From Lachnospiraceae bacterium (GTDB lineage Bacteria; Bacillota; Clostridia; Lachnospirales; Lachnospiraceae): 62,901 nucleotides of DNA. The notes below the pieces were generated by a model. It was not told the DNA's origin. It did no database searches and was given only the letters and a program-made list of their open reading frames with translations. The position numbers and the translations under genes were made by a program. Below are positions 52,953 to 61,005 of the stretch, one piece after another; position 1 is the stretch's first letter; the number at the start of each line of letters is the position of its first letter. The stretch covers positions 1 to 62,901 of the forward strand of contig JAUNGD010000014.1 of assembly GCA_030524705.1 (NCBI GenBank), written 5' to 3'.

Positions 52953-53534
52953 CTATTTCTTTTTCCGCCTCACAGCATCGGCACCGAAATGAAAAGACCT
53001 TCCGGCACGAACAGACTCCTCCAGCAAACTGTCCGGTATCCGTTTCAGGATCTCCCGGCTCAGCAATCCGATGACCAGTCCGGTAACTGCTCCGGAGAGA
53101 AGCAGCACAGGAAGATAATACAACAGGTTCAGATTTTCCACCAGAAAAATCGCGGCAATGAGCTGCCCGATATTGTGAAAAATACCGCCTGCCATACTGA
53201 TCCCGACTATTGAGAATACATTTGTCTTTTTCAGAACAACCATCACGGACATACTGAGCAGCGCGCCGGCAAAGCTGTATATAACAGAAAATGCATTGCC
53301 AAACAAAAAGCCCGTGAGTATGATCCGTATTCCCGATATTAAAAAAGCAGCGGGGGCACCCAGGAAATACAAAATCGTCAAAGACATGCTGTTTGCCAGC
53401 CCCAGCTTCACCCCCGGTATTCCCCAAAAAAACGGAAACAGCGATTCTATATAGCCGAGTATCATAGCCAATGATGTAAATATACCAAAATATGCTACCT
53501 TATTCTTCATAATCATCAGAATCCTCATCCTCAC
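52953..53534 (-). CDS. Gx transporter family protein (heptaprenyl diphosphate synthase component I-like)
   Basis: About 193 residues; several ATG codons near the start (53534, 53516, 53510), of which 53516 or 53510 are best spaced from GAGG. Five to six membrane helices and the family text AYFGIFTSLAMILGYIESLF, GVKLGLANSMSLTILYFLGA, GGIFHNIGQLIAA. The labelling as a prenyl synthase subunit is historical; the fold is an ECF/Gx-type membrane transporter. It is coupled to the NusG-II gene, a pair often seen with flavin/Rnf-type functions. Confidence 0.82.
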   Translation of the reverse strand: MRMRILMIMKNKVAYFGIFTSLAMILGYIESLFPFFWGIPGVKLGLANSMSLTILYFLGAPAAFLISGIRIILTGFLFGNAFSVIYSFAGALLSMSVMVVLKKTNVFSIVGISMAGGIFHNIGQLIAAIFLVENLNLLYYLPVLLLSGAVTGLVIGLLSREILKRIPDSLLEESVRAGRSFHFGADAVRRKKK

Positions 53535-53561
53535 TGTGCAGGTATCAGTGCAACGCTGCCG

Positions 53562-53927
53562 CTAATTTGCAATGACATCCGGCTGGTCTCCGTCACCTGA
53601 AGCAGATTTATCACTGATCCTGACTGTAACCCTGTTCGGCAGACAGATGATCATCTCCCCATCCGCCCGAATCCTTCCCTGTCTCACACAAAGATGATCC
53701 GGACAGTCGGCAAAACTCATCCGGGCACTGTGGTCTTCTATCAGAAGTCGGTTTCCCTCCTCAATATCGACCTCCTGCTCCTTATCCAGACTATATGTGC
53801 CAAATGGTTCTCCCCCGATCTCAACGACAACGGACGCGCCCTCCTCCTGGAAAAAGAACCGCAAAGAAAACAAAATAATGCTTACTGCAAGGATGGATAT
53901 CCCTAATATAATATCCGATTTCTTCAT
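53562..53927 (-). CDS. NusG domain II-containing membrane-anchored protein
   Basis: 121 residues from ATG 53927 (AGAGGTG upstream). A membrane anchor (about 6-24) precedes a small extracellular beta domain with GEPFGTYSLDKEQEV, DHLCVRQG and CLPNRVTVRI, the NusG_II signature including the CPDHLC pair of cysteines. Not a transcription factor. It is usually partnered with the Gx transporter, here 27 bp downstream. Confidence 0.82.
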   Translation of the reverse strand: MKKSDIILGISILAVSIILFSLRFFFQEEGASVVVEIGGEPFGTYSLDKEQEVDIEEGNRLLIEDHSARMSFADCPDHLCVRQGRIRADGEMIICLPNRVTVRISDKSASGDGDQPDVIAN

Positions 53928-53954
53928 AAAAATCACCTCTTGCATTTTAGCATA

Positions 53955-53998
53955 AGAAAAGGATAAAATCAACCAAACGTTCGATTTCATCCTTTTCT
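53955..53998 (-). terminator. long hairpin upstream of the NusG-II gene
   Basis: AGAAAAGGAT / ATCCTTTTCT arms extended by AAATC/GATTT around a 12-nt loop. It lies after the SleB-type gene on the minus strand and probably ends that transcript, with its T-run inside the stem. Confidence 0.5.
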
Positions 53999-54066
53999 GA
54001 AAATACTGCTGAAACAATTGTCGTCTTCAGACCAAACTGACTAAATGAAAAAGTAAGCCAATAGAA

Positions 54067-55311
54067 TTATTTCCATGTGGAGAAGAAAACGTGATCGCCT
54101 ATTTTCTCATACTTAGCTGTCAGATTGAGACGCTCATAGGCCGGCTGTGTCATAAAGAACAGATATGGGAACACTTCCGCCTTTCCATTAATCTTAATGT
54201 ATATCTTCTGTCCCGCGGTGTAATTTTGGAACCGCTCCATAACCGTCTTTGCCGCTTTTCTGCAATCCTCGTCCACAAGAGTCGGATAACTCAGCGATTT
54301 TGTCAATGCCCCGTCCCGCGCAGGCTGAAACTGCTGTTTCTGATAGATCAGTTCACGAAGCGTATTTGGAAACTGCGCACTGTACACTCTGTTCATGATA
54401 ACGATCCCCACCGCTACCTTTCCTGTATACGACTGATTTCCTGCCTCACTGTAAATGATCGAAGCCAGAAGCGTTTCATCGTCCACCAGAGGATCCGTAT
54501 AATAAGTATCCTCCACCTCTACACTGGGCGCCGGCACATTGCTGATGGCAATCAGACTGCCCCGTCCCGCACTGTTGAACTTATATGTCTTGTCCTTTAC
54601 TGTAACTGTGGTATTCACCACTTTTTTATAAGTGTCAGGATCAAAATAGTAATAATACTTTCCAATCTTCTGCAGGCCCACGCAGGCTTTTCCGTTGCTG
54701 CCCAGATAGCAGTCATCCTTCCAAGTCTTCGTCAGACGCAGCCCCGTCTTCCCCACGTAATAGCGTCCTACCCACTGGCTTTTGGCCATCGCGCCGGTCT
54801 CGCCATAATAATAATACTTCCCATTCGTCTTGACCCATTTGTTTGTCACCATACGGCCATTGGAGGAAGAAAAATAGTAAATCTTCTTCTTATATGTGCG
54901 GCGTCCCTTCAGAACTGCGCCACGACTGTCAAAAGCATATGTATACTTCCCGCGTACCTGGTGCATGCCGTTTACATACAGAGCTCCACTTTCTCCGGCA
55001 TAGTACAGATTTTTATTATATTTGATCCATTTGTCCTGGAGCATCAGTCCGGATTTTGAAAAATAGTACCATTTTTTCCCTTTGTAAAGCCATCCGGTCT
55101 GGCGTACTCCTTTGGAATTTATGTAGTATGTTCCCTCTGCACTCTTTATCCACTTCTTTGTGACCTTCTTACCGTCTTCATAATAAGAATAAGTCCCGTT
55201 TGAATTCTTTTTCCAGGTTCCCTCTGCCCGGACGGTCATACAGGAAAACATCAATAGGAATAATATGGCTGTAATAAGAAACACTTTTTTATTCCTGTAC
55301 TGGGTGAACAT
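54067..55311 (-). CDS. secreted SleB/CwlJ-type cell-wall hydrolase with wall-binding repeats
   Basis: 414 residues from ATG 55311 (GGAGGAG 8 nt upstream). A signal peptide precedes about ten choline-binding-like repeats (GTYYINSKGVRQTGWLYKGK and similar, about residues 45-260). A C-terminal Hydrolase_2 domain follows with LASIIYSEAGNQSYTGKVAV, where the Glu is the likely catalytic acid, and NRVYSAQFPNTLREL. It cleaves peptidoglycan, in spores or vegetative wall. The promoter is perfect sigma-A, so it is not obviously sporulation-only. Confidence 0.88.
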   Translation of the reverse strand: MFTQYRNKKVFLITAILFLLMFSCMTVRAEGTWKKNSNGTYSYYEDGKKVTKKWIKSAEGTYYINSKGVRQTGWLYKGKKWYYFSKSGLMLQDKWIKYNKNLYYAGESGALYVNGMHQVRGKYTYAFDSRGAVLKGRRTYKKKIYYFSSSNGRMVTNKWVKTNGKYYYYGETGAMAKSQWVGRYYVGKTGLRLTKTWKDDCYLGSNGKACVGLQKIGKYYYYFDPDTYKKVVNTTVTVKDKTYKFNSAGRGSLIAISNVPAPSVEVEDTYYTDPLVDDETLLASIIYSEAGNQSYTGKVAVGIVIMNRVYSAQFPNTLRELIYQKQQFQPARDGALTKSLSYPTLVDEDCRKAAKTVMERFQNYTAGQKIYIKINGKAEVFPYLFFMTQPAYERLNLTAKYEKIGDHVFFSTWK

Positions 55312-55329
55312 AAGCTTTCTCCTCCGTGA

Positions 55330-55442
55330 TGTAACATTCTGGTTTTTATTTTGTAACATTTAATTCATATTATATGATATATATTACAATTTGTCAAACA
55401 GAATATAGCGCAAAATACAACATTTAGTTACATGATGTTACA
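55330..55442. promoter_or_regulatory. four TGTAACAT-like motifs around the hydrolase promoter
   Basis: TGTAACAT at 55330-55337 and 55352-55359 (22 bp apart, two helical turns), GTTACAT at 55427-55433 and ATGTTACA at 55435-55442. Two lie around and after the transcription start and two upstream of the -35, as expected for a repressor that loops or covers the promoter. The regulator is unknown. Confidence 0.5.
55369..55397 (-). promoter_or_regulatory. consensus promoter of the SleB-type hydrolase gene
   Basis: Perfect TTGACA (55397-55392), 17 bp, perfect TATAAT (55374-55369). Start near 55362. Confidence 0.9.
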
Positions 55443-55518
55443 CTTTTCCCACACGGCATTGTATCAATGACTTTTAAGAAGTAAGCCGTCCCCGGATGAA
55501 CAGGAATTATGAGCACAG

Positions 55519-55554
55519 CAAAACCGCCGTACAGATAATTTTCCATACGGCGGT
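55519..55554 (-). terminator. terminator of spoIVA
   Basis: A perfect 9-bp stem ACCGCCGTA / TACGGCGGT with a 14-nt loop, followed on the minus strand by TTTT. Confidence 0.6.
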
Positions 55555-55598
55555 CTGTGCCTGTTATCCTGCTTCCAGGTTCCGATCCAATCCATCTC

Positions 55599-57068
55599 TT
55601 ACAGGATAATACAGATTATCCGTCCCCGGGATTCATTTACGATCCGTTTCATCGTATCCTGAAGCTTCTGCTGGCTCTCATCGCTGATGGAAGAAAGCTT
55701 CGTCTGTATGCCATCCTCCACCATCTGTTCAATGGATTTCCCGAAAATAAGCGTATTCCAGGCTCCCTCCTCCGAGTTCTCATTTTCTTTCATATAAGAG
55801 ATCAGATCCTCTGCCTGGGATTCGCTGCCGACAATAGGCGCTATTTCCGTTTCAATATCCGCCCTGATCAGATGAATGGAGGGCGACGTTGCTTTTATCT
55901 TCACACCATATTTATTGCCCTGGCGGATAATCACAGGTTCCTCCATCTGAATTTCTTCTTTTAATGGCGTGATCACACCGTAGCCCGTCTGTCTGACTGC
56001 GTTTATTGCGCTGGAAACAGCTTCGTATTCTTTTTTCAGCGCTGACATTTCCCGGACGATGGAAATGAGCTTGTATTCACTTCCGATATCTGTTCCCGTC
56101 ATTTCACTGAGCACCCGATAATACAGAGAATCCTGCATCTGCACATCAATCTCTGCATTTCCTGTTGACAGATCCACCGCTTCCAGCTTCGCCCTTTTTA
56201 CGTACTCACTTTCTATGCCCAGGGACTCTGAATAAATATCCCTGACTGTGTGTAGCCTTGCCATAGTCCCTTTGGCGGCTTCAAAAAGATTCTGCTTCAG
56301 CCAGTGGGAATTTTCCAGCGTTTCCGTCCATTTCGGCATCTGAAATACGACTCTTGTCAGAGGGAACTCCAGCAAAAACTGTTCAAAAACATTCTGAATA
56401 TCCTTCGGGCCCATCTGTTCACAGTTCAGTATCATACTGGTGACGCCATATGTATGATTCAGATATTCCGCTGTCATCCTGGCTTCGTCCGCATACGGTT
56501 TCGCAGAATTTACGATCACGAGAAACGGCTTCCCGATCTGGCGAAGCTGTGTGATGGCTTCTTTTTCCGCATCAAGAAAGCTGTTCCGGGGCAGCTCCCC
56601 GAAGCTTCCATCGGTAGTGATCACGATACCCACCGTTGCATGATCTGTGATCACCTTCTGAGTCCCGATCCTTGCCGCTTCTTCAAAGGACATCGGCTGC
56701 TCCTGCCACGGTGTTTTCACCATACGGGAAACTCCATTTTCCTCCGTCCCTTCTGCACCGGGCACGAGAAATCCGACACAGTCCACCAGCCGGAGTTTCA
56801 TTACCGTTCCATCTCCGATCTCAATCTGCGCCGCCTCCCGGGGAATAAATTTCGGCTCCACCGTCGTCACTGTTTTTCCGGAGGCGCTGGCCGGCATCTC
56901 ATCCCTGGCCCTGTCATATTCCTGATCCTTCAGTTCCGGCAGTACCATGTTTTCTACTACTTTTCTCACAAAAGTCGATTTCCCTGTCCGCACAGGGCCT
57001 ACGATGCCCACGTAAATATCGCCACCTGTCCTCGTCTGAATATCCTTGTATAAATCAAATTTTTCCAT
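55599..57068 (-). CDS. spoIVA: stage IV sporulation protein A (spore coat ATPase)
   Basis: 489 residues from ATG 57068. The N-terminal GTPase-like domain has Walker A GPVRTGKSTFVRK, EPKFIPREA, LRLVDCVGFLVPGA (Walker B) and the TDGSFGELPR loop; the C-terminal region ends in the membrane-targeting GRIICIIL. It polymerises with ATP hydrolysis into the coat base layer on the forespore. The AGGGGG ribosome site lies in the 3' arm of the hairpin at 57076-57110, which may block translation until it is opened. Confidence 0.97.
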   Translation of the reverse strand: MEKFDLYKDIQTRTGGDIYVGIVGPVRTGKSTFVRKVVENMVLPELKDQEYDRARDEMPASASGKTVTTVEPKFIPREAAQIEIGDGTVMKLRLVDCVGFLVPGAEGTEENGVSRMVKTPWQEQPMSFEEAARIGTQKVITDHATVGIVITTDGSFGELPRNSFLDAEKEAITQLRQIGKPFLVIVNSAKPYADEARMTAEYLNHTYGVTSMILNCEQMGPKDIQNVFEQFLLEFPLTRVVFQMPKWTETLENSHWLKQNLFEAAKGTMARLHTVRDIYSESLGIESEYVKRAKLEAVDLSTGNAEIDVQMQDSLYYRVLSEMTGTDIGSEYKLISIVREMSALKKEYEAVSSAINAVRQTGYGVITPLKEEIQMEEPVIIRQGNKYGVKIKATSPSIHLIRADIETEIAPIVGSESQAEDLISYMKENENSEEGAWNTLIFGKSIEQMVEDGIQTKLSSISDESQQKLQDTMKRIVNESRGRIICIIL

Positions 57069-57075
57069 CAAAAGA

Positions 57076-57110
57076 CCCCCTGCATATACTAGTTCAATAT
57101 ATGCAGGGGG
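57076..57110 (-). promoter_or_regulatory. hairpin covering the spoIVA ribosome site
   Basis: A perfect 13-bp inverted repeat (CCCCCTGCATATA / TATATGCAGGGGG) with a 9-nt loop. In the mRNA the 3' arm contains AGGGGG, the only ribosome site for spoIVA, 8-9 nt before its ATG. A second palindrome (ATCATAT, TTTC, ATATGAT) lies further upstream at 57138-57155. Confidence 0.75.
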
Positions 57111-57211
57111 CCGTTCCGGTAGAACCGGATTACCTTCATCATATTTTCATATGATATCCGCTTTTATTCCGTTTGTTTCAATCACTTTGCATGTATGTCC
57201 GGTTAGCAGTA

Positions 57212-60016
57212 TTATTTTACCGTAACCTTGCAGGTCTTCTTTACCTTGCCTGCCGTCACAGTGATCACTGCCGTTCCTTTTTTCTTCGCAACGATCTTTC
57301 CGCTGGCATTTACCGTTGCCACTTTCTTATTGGAACTCTTATAGGTAATCTTTGCCTCTGCGCCCTTCGGTGAAAGCTTCGGCTTCAAAGTGGTAGATTT
57401 TCCTTTTTTCAGAGTGATTTCATCTTTTACACCGGTAATGCCGGTAGGCGCAGTTTTCGGCACAGTGACTGTAACAACCGCTTTTTTGCTTCCCGATTTT
57501 ACGGTGATTTTTGCCTTTCCGGAACCTTTTGCCGTGATAACACCCTTACCGGATACGGTGGCCACCTTCTTGTTGGAGGAGGAATAGCTTACCTTATCCG
57601 TGGTGGTGATCGGCGTGATCACCGGAGCCAGCGTATATTTCTTTCCCTTTGCCAGAGTCAGCTTTTTACTCACGTTGCTGATCTTTGAGGTCTTTACAGC
57701 CCCCTTCTGTACCGTTACCTGAACCTTTTTCTGCAGGCCGCTGGCCAGGGTAATCGTAATATTTGCTTTTCCTGTCTTATTCTGCGCCGTAATCTTACCT
57801 TTGCTGTTTACCTTTGCAACCTTCGTATTGCTTGACTTCCAGGATACGATATAATCGCCCGCTGCCAGCCCGGATACCTTTACCTTTGTGGTAGACTGTT
57901 TTACCTTCAGCGGAATCTTGGAAGTATTGACTGTCATAGTCGGAGCCAGGGCTGCGATCGGAGTGGTTTCCTGAACGCCGCAGACAGTACAGGTGCGTAC
58001 CGATACACCGTCGGCAAATACGGTCGGGGCCTGAGCAATCGTCCACTCGCCAAAGGTATGGCTTCCGGTGGCCCAGAGAATATCGTCATATTCATCTCCG
58101 CATATTGTACAGCGTGCCTTTGCGGAGCCATTTGTGACGCAGGTCGGCTCAATGCGGCTGATGTAGCTGGGCTGATGCTCGCAGACTGTGCCCATATTAA
58201 TATTGAAAGAACCACTCATACTATCCTCGAGATACTGCGCAATCAGATAATATGTCTTTCCCGCAGTCAAATTGTATTCGATCCTGAAATTCAATCTCTC
58301 GCCGCCGTCATCATCTGACACAAGAGTAGTCTTGTTTTCATCACAAAGATACGCATATGTATCCTCCTGTGTACTGGAATAAAATGCATATTTTGCCGTT
58401 TTTTCCGGTACGATCTTATAAAATACTTTTCCTCCTGCGGCCAGGGATGCACTGACCGTTCCGCCATTCGGCAATACTGACGCATTCTGGAAATCAGAGG
58501 CGTTTATTACTTTGATATCGAAATATGCATATCTGTGCATATACCCGTCAGTAACCCGGCATGTGATCCGACAATTCGACGTAATTTCCGGTGTTGTATA
58601 AGAGACCCCCGTCGCTCCTGGAATATCAATATCTTCTGTACCCATCCACTGGTACTGCAAAGCGCCTGCACCTGCATCTGATGAAGCTGATACAGACAGA
58701 CTGACCGGCTGACCCATTTCTACAAACACATATCTGTTGGGTACTGGAGATACCGTAAGATGTGTCTCTGGTCTTACATAAAAATCAGCCCGTATCTCTT
58801 CAACATCATCCGATATCTTACACACATAGTCACCGGTTTCATTTACAGTTAAACTCGGAGCAACTGCATTCTGTATCAAATCTTCTTGTTTTGTGAGAGG
58901 ATTATATTTATACCATGCATATCTGATTGTCCCATATTTTTCATCGTCGTGTGAAGCACTTACCGAGAGAACAGCACTTCCACCAAGGAACAAATCCACG
59001 AAACTTTCTTCATTTTCCACTGTAAGTCCCGAGGTCACATGGATAAAATAGTGATATCTCACAGAAAATCCATTCTCATCTACTAAATCACAGTAATAGT
59101 AATTCGTTTCCCCATCACTGTCTACTGTGTAAGTATTTGTATAGCTTTCCCCTTCAATCGGAAGTGGTTCTGTTCTATCATTATAGCTTGCATACCATTG
59201 ATAAGTGATATTCTTTTCCGGTGACTCTGCTACTAAAGTGCATGTCTCGCCAGGTCTTACGGATGGATAAAAGAAATGATACTGTAAGCAAGAAAATCCT
59301 ACCTGCGCAGTACAGTCAGCTCCTGAACGGTTCACGATTTTCAGCAAATATGGATCTCCTTCTAATATCTTAAGATAATATGCTTTGAAACCATCCCCAT
59401 TAATCTGTATACAAGAAGCAGGTTCTTCTGCAGATTCGTACAAATCATATATTGTTACATCTATATTTTCCTGAACTGGGAGCTTTATATAAAAATATCC
59501 ATCGTTTTCACCATTAAAAGTATAGCTTGCCTCAGTATTTGCGGGCACGGTAACTGTTTCCGTATCAGAAGTGATTGAAGCAGAAAGGGCAGCCCCTTCC
59601 ATATAGCTACTGGTGTCACAGACTTCCTCCAACGCTTCAATTGATTCAACAAAATCATCCGTTACAATTTCATTTTCTACCGGCAAGGCAGCTTCTTCCT
59701 CATGATACAGACTTTCCGCCTCTGTCGGTGCGGATTCTGCTGCAGCTTCTGCCAACGTCTCTGCCTCCAGCTCTTCCGCTTCATCGGCCGGAGCATTCAA
59801 TTCTTCCTTTGACTCCTCCGTTTCATTGGCCGGAACATTCAATGTTTCTGCTGACACCTCCGCTTCTTCAACGCCCGTGTCAAAAGAAATCTCTTCGTCC
59901 ATGATCGCATCTTCCACAATCATATCCTCCTCTGCATACCCCACCAGAGCATTTGCCGGAGCAGATGTCATTACCATGGCCATCGCCAAAGCGAAAGCCA
60001 GCTTTCTCCTTTTCAT
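57212..60016 (-). CDS. large secreted surface protein with Ig-like domains
   Basis: 934 residues from ATG 60016 (AAGGAGGAAGAGG upstream). A signal peptide precedes an acidic, Glu/Ala-rich region (about 30-135, repeats of the type PANETEESKEELNAPADEAE), then several Ig/PKD-like beta domains (about 155-590), a double C-x-x-C segment (CTICGDEY and CTVCGVQ near 620-660) and three bacterial Ig-like Big_2 repeats (YSSSNKKVATVSGKGVITAK and similar, about 675-934). There is no sortase motif or membrane anchor. Likely an adhesin or wall-associated protein. Its promoter contains a nine-G run. Confidence 0.85.
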   Translation of the reverse strand: MKRRKLAFALAMAMVMTSAPANALVGYAEEDMIVEDAIMDEEISFDTGVEEAEVSAETLNVPANETEESKEELNAPADEAEELEAETLAEAAAESAPTEAESLYHEEEAALPVENEIVTDDFVESIEALEEVCDTSSYMEGAALSASITSDTETVTVPANTEASYTFNGENDGYFYIKLPVQENIDVTIYDLYESAEEPASCIQINGDGFKAYYLKILEGDPYLLKIVNRSGADCTAQVGFSCLQYHFFYPSVRPGETCTLVAESPEKNITYQWYASYNDRTEPLPIEGESYTNTYTVDSDGETNYYYCDLVDENGFSVRYHYFIHVTSGLTVENEESFVDLFLGGSAVLSVSASHDDEKYGTIRYAWYKYNPLTKQEDLIQNAVAPSLTVNETGDYVCKISDDVEEIRADFYVRPETHLTVSPVPNRYVFVEMGQPVSLSVSASSDAGAGALQYQWMGTEDIDIPGATGVSYTTPEITSNCRITCRVTDGYMHRYAYFDIKVINASDFQNASVLPNGGTVSASLAAGGKVFYKIVPEKTAKYAFYSSTQEDTYAYLCDENKTTLVSDDDGGERLNFRIEYNLTAGKTYYLIAQYLEDSMSGSFNINMGTVCEHQPSYISRIEPTCVTNGSAKARCTICGDEYDDILWATGSHTFGEWTIAQAPTVFADGVSVRTCTVCGVQETTPIAALAPTMTVNTSKIPLKVKQSTTKVKVSGLAAGDYIVSWKSSNTKVAKVNSKGKITAQNKTGKANITITLASGLQKKVQVTVQKGAVKTSKISNVSKKLTLAKGKKYTLAPVITPITTTDKVSYSSSNKKVATVSGKGVITAKGSGKAKITVKSGSKKAVVTVTVPKTAPTGITGVKDEITLKKGKSTTLKPKLSPKGAEAKITYKSSNKKVATVNASGKIVAKKKGTAVITVTAGKVKKTCKVTVK

Positions 60017-60071
60017 TTCCTCTTCCTCCTTCTTTTCTCTATGCTTTGCCGCACAAATAAATATATTTTTT

Positions 60072-60101
60072 AGTATACCCCCCCCCGTAGTATTTTGGCA
60101 A
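60072..60101 (-). promoter_or_regulatory. promoter of the Ig-like protein with a nine-G spacer (candidate phase-variable promoter)
   Basis: TTGCCA (60101-60096), an 18-bp spacer whose last nine bases are G (60086-60078), then TATACT (60077-60072). Loss of one G would give the optimal 17-bp spacing, and gain would weaken the promoter. Homopolymer spacers of this kind switch surface genes in other bacteria; switching here is inferred. Confidence 0.65.
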
Positions 60102-60153
60102 CATAGTTCCATCACATTTAATATTTTGTAAAATAAACGTAAAAGAAGCGCAC

Positions 60154-60204
60154 AAAAAAAGCACCACACTTTCTGGTATTGCGGACTACCAAAAAGGTGG
60201 TGCT
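60154..60204 (-). terminator. strong terminator of the cobalamin-riboswitch transcript
   Basis: Arms AGCACCAC / GTGGTGCT extended by CTTTTTGGTA / TACCAGAAAG (one mismatch, one bulge), about 18 bp, then seven T on the minus strand. It ends the transcript begun at the riboswitch promoter. Confidence 0.9.
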
Positions 60205-60207
60205 GTT

Positions 60208-60241
60208 CGTACAGATCAGCTTGCGGAACGTCATCTGTACG
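60208..60241 (-). ncRNA. conserved-looking hairpin in the riboswitch transcript
   Basis: A perfect 9-bp inverted repeat (CGTACAGAT / ATCTGTACG) around a 16-nt loop, only 3 nt before the terminator stem. It gives the 3' part of the transcript a structured, non-coding character. Confidence 0.5.
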
Positions 60242-60427
60242 GGCTCTGACGGTTTGCTTTTGCGGAGAGCTGATACCAGCCAGAGCACAAGGAGGTATGT
60301 TTTGTGTATATCTCCATTGCCTTGAGACAACATTCCATTCATTTCATTCATGCCTGATTACCCAATTCAGACAATACGGCCAATTGACCGTTGTGGAGTG
60401 TTCAGCTTTACTCGGAAGCTCTTCTCT

Positions 60428-60589
60428 CATACCAAGCAGGTTTCCTGGCTCACAGATCATCGCTTACTTCTCCTTCTCACGTTTGTATGGGTACGCAATG
60501 GATTCTCGAAGCTCGCTCCCTGTATACAGTGACCGGATCGCTCAGGCATCTCACCTGATTCCCTCTTCAGATTAACTGCACTTGATATG
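60428..60589 (-). ncRNA. cobalamin (adenosylcobalamin-type) riboswitch aptamer
   Basis: On the minus strand the aptamer shows the conserved elements in order: P1 5' arm CATATCAAG (60589-60581), GAGGGAA, GGTGAGATGCCTGAGCGATC, CCGGTCACTGTATACAGGGAG, GAAGGAGAAGTAAGCGATGA, and the B12 box GAGCCAGGAAACCTGC, closed by CTTGGTATG (60436-60428), which pairs with P1 over 9 bp. It binds cobalamin derivatives and normally represses B12 synthesis or uptake genes. No such gene follows here. Confidence 0.93.
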
Positions 60590-60612
60590 GCAATTTCTTA
60601 TTACACGTTAAA

Positions 60613-60641
60613 AATATAACATATTTTTTTCAATGCGTCAA
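60613..60641 (-). promoter_or_regulatory. promoter of the riboswitch transcript
   Basis: TTGACG (60641-60636), 17 bp, TATATT (60618-60613). Start near 60606, about 17 nt before P1. Confidence 0.8.
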
Positions 60642-60674
60642 CGCCTTTATTTCAGTTTCTGAAAAATTGAAAAG

Positions 60675-60944
60675 TTAACGCACACAGAATCCTCTTTCTT
60701 CTACTATCGAAATCTCCTTCGCATCCATCCAGTCGATTGAAATGTATCTGTCATTGTTCAATCCTTCCAAAAGCTTATCAATAAGGATACTGCTTCCCTG
60801 GAGTTCCATACTGACCGTCCCGTCCCACTCATTTCTGACCCAGCCGGTCAGTCCCAGGGACTGGGCCATGTATTTTGCCTTATAACGGAACCCAACTCCC
60901 TGAACGCGCCCGTAAAAATGAATATGCCTGCGTATTTCTGCCAT
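60675..60944 (-). CDS. acyP: acylphosphatase
   Basis: 89 residues, full length. The active site GRVQGVGFRYKAKYMAQSLG (catalytic Arg) and GWVRNEWDGTVSMELQG (catalytic Asn) are present. It hydrolyses acyl phosphates such as carbamoyl and acetyl phosphate. It ends just before the riboswitch promoter; no functional link is apparent. Confidence 0.94.
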   Translation of the reverse strand: MAEIRRHIHFYGRVQGVGFRYKAKYMAQSLGLTGWVRNEWDGTVSMELQGSSILIDKLLEGLNNDRYISIDWMDAKEISIVEERGFCVR

Positions 60945-61005
60945 TTCTCTGTTATTCCTTTATTCTTTTCCTGACTTAAAATGTGTTTGCAGATCAAATA
61001 CTGCT

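Noticed and set aside
57119-57211. Sigma-E promoter of spoIVA
   Set aside because: I expected one, but no pair of ATATT and CATAnnnT boxes with 13-15 bp spacing could be fitted; not reported as a feature.
60118-60351. 77-residue ORF downstream of the cobalamin aptamer
   Set aside because: No ribosome site before its ATG, it runs through the terminator hairpin, and the sequence has no recognisable domain. Treated as non-coding.
60289-60575. AAGGAGGT followed by ATG on the plus strand, 92-residue ORF antisense to the riboswitch
   Set aside because: Only one base separates the ribosome site from the ATG, there is no promoter, and the frame reads through the complement of the aptamer. Chance.
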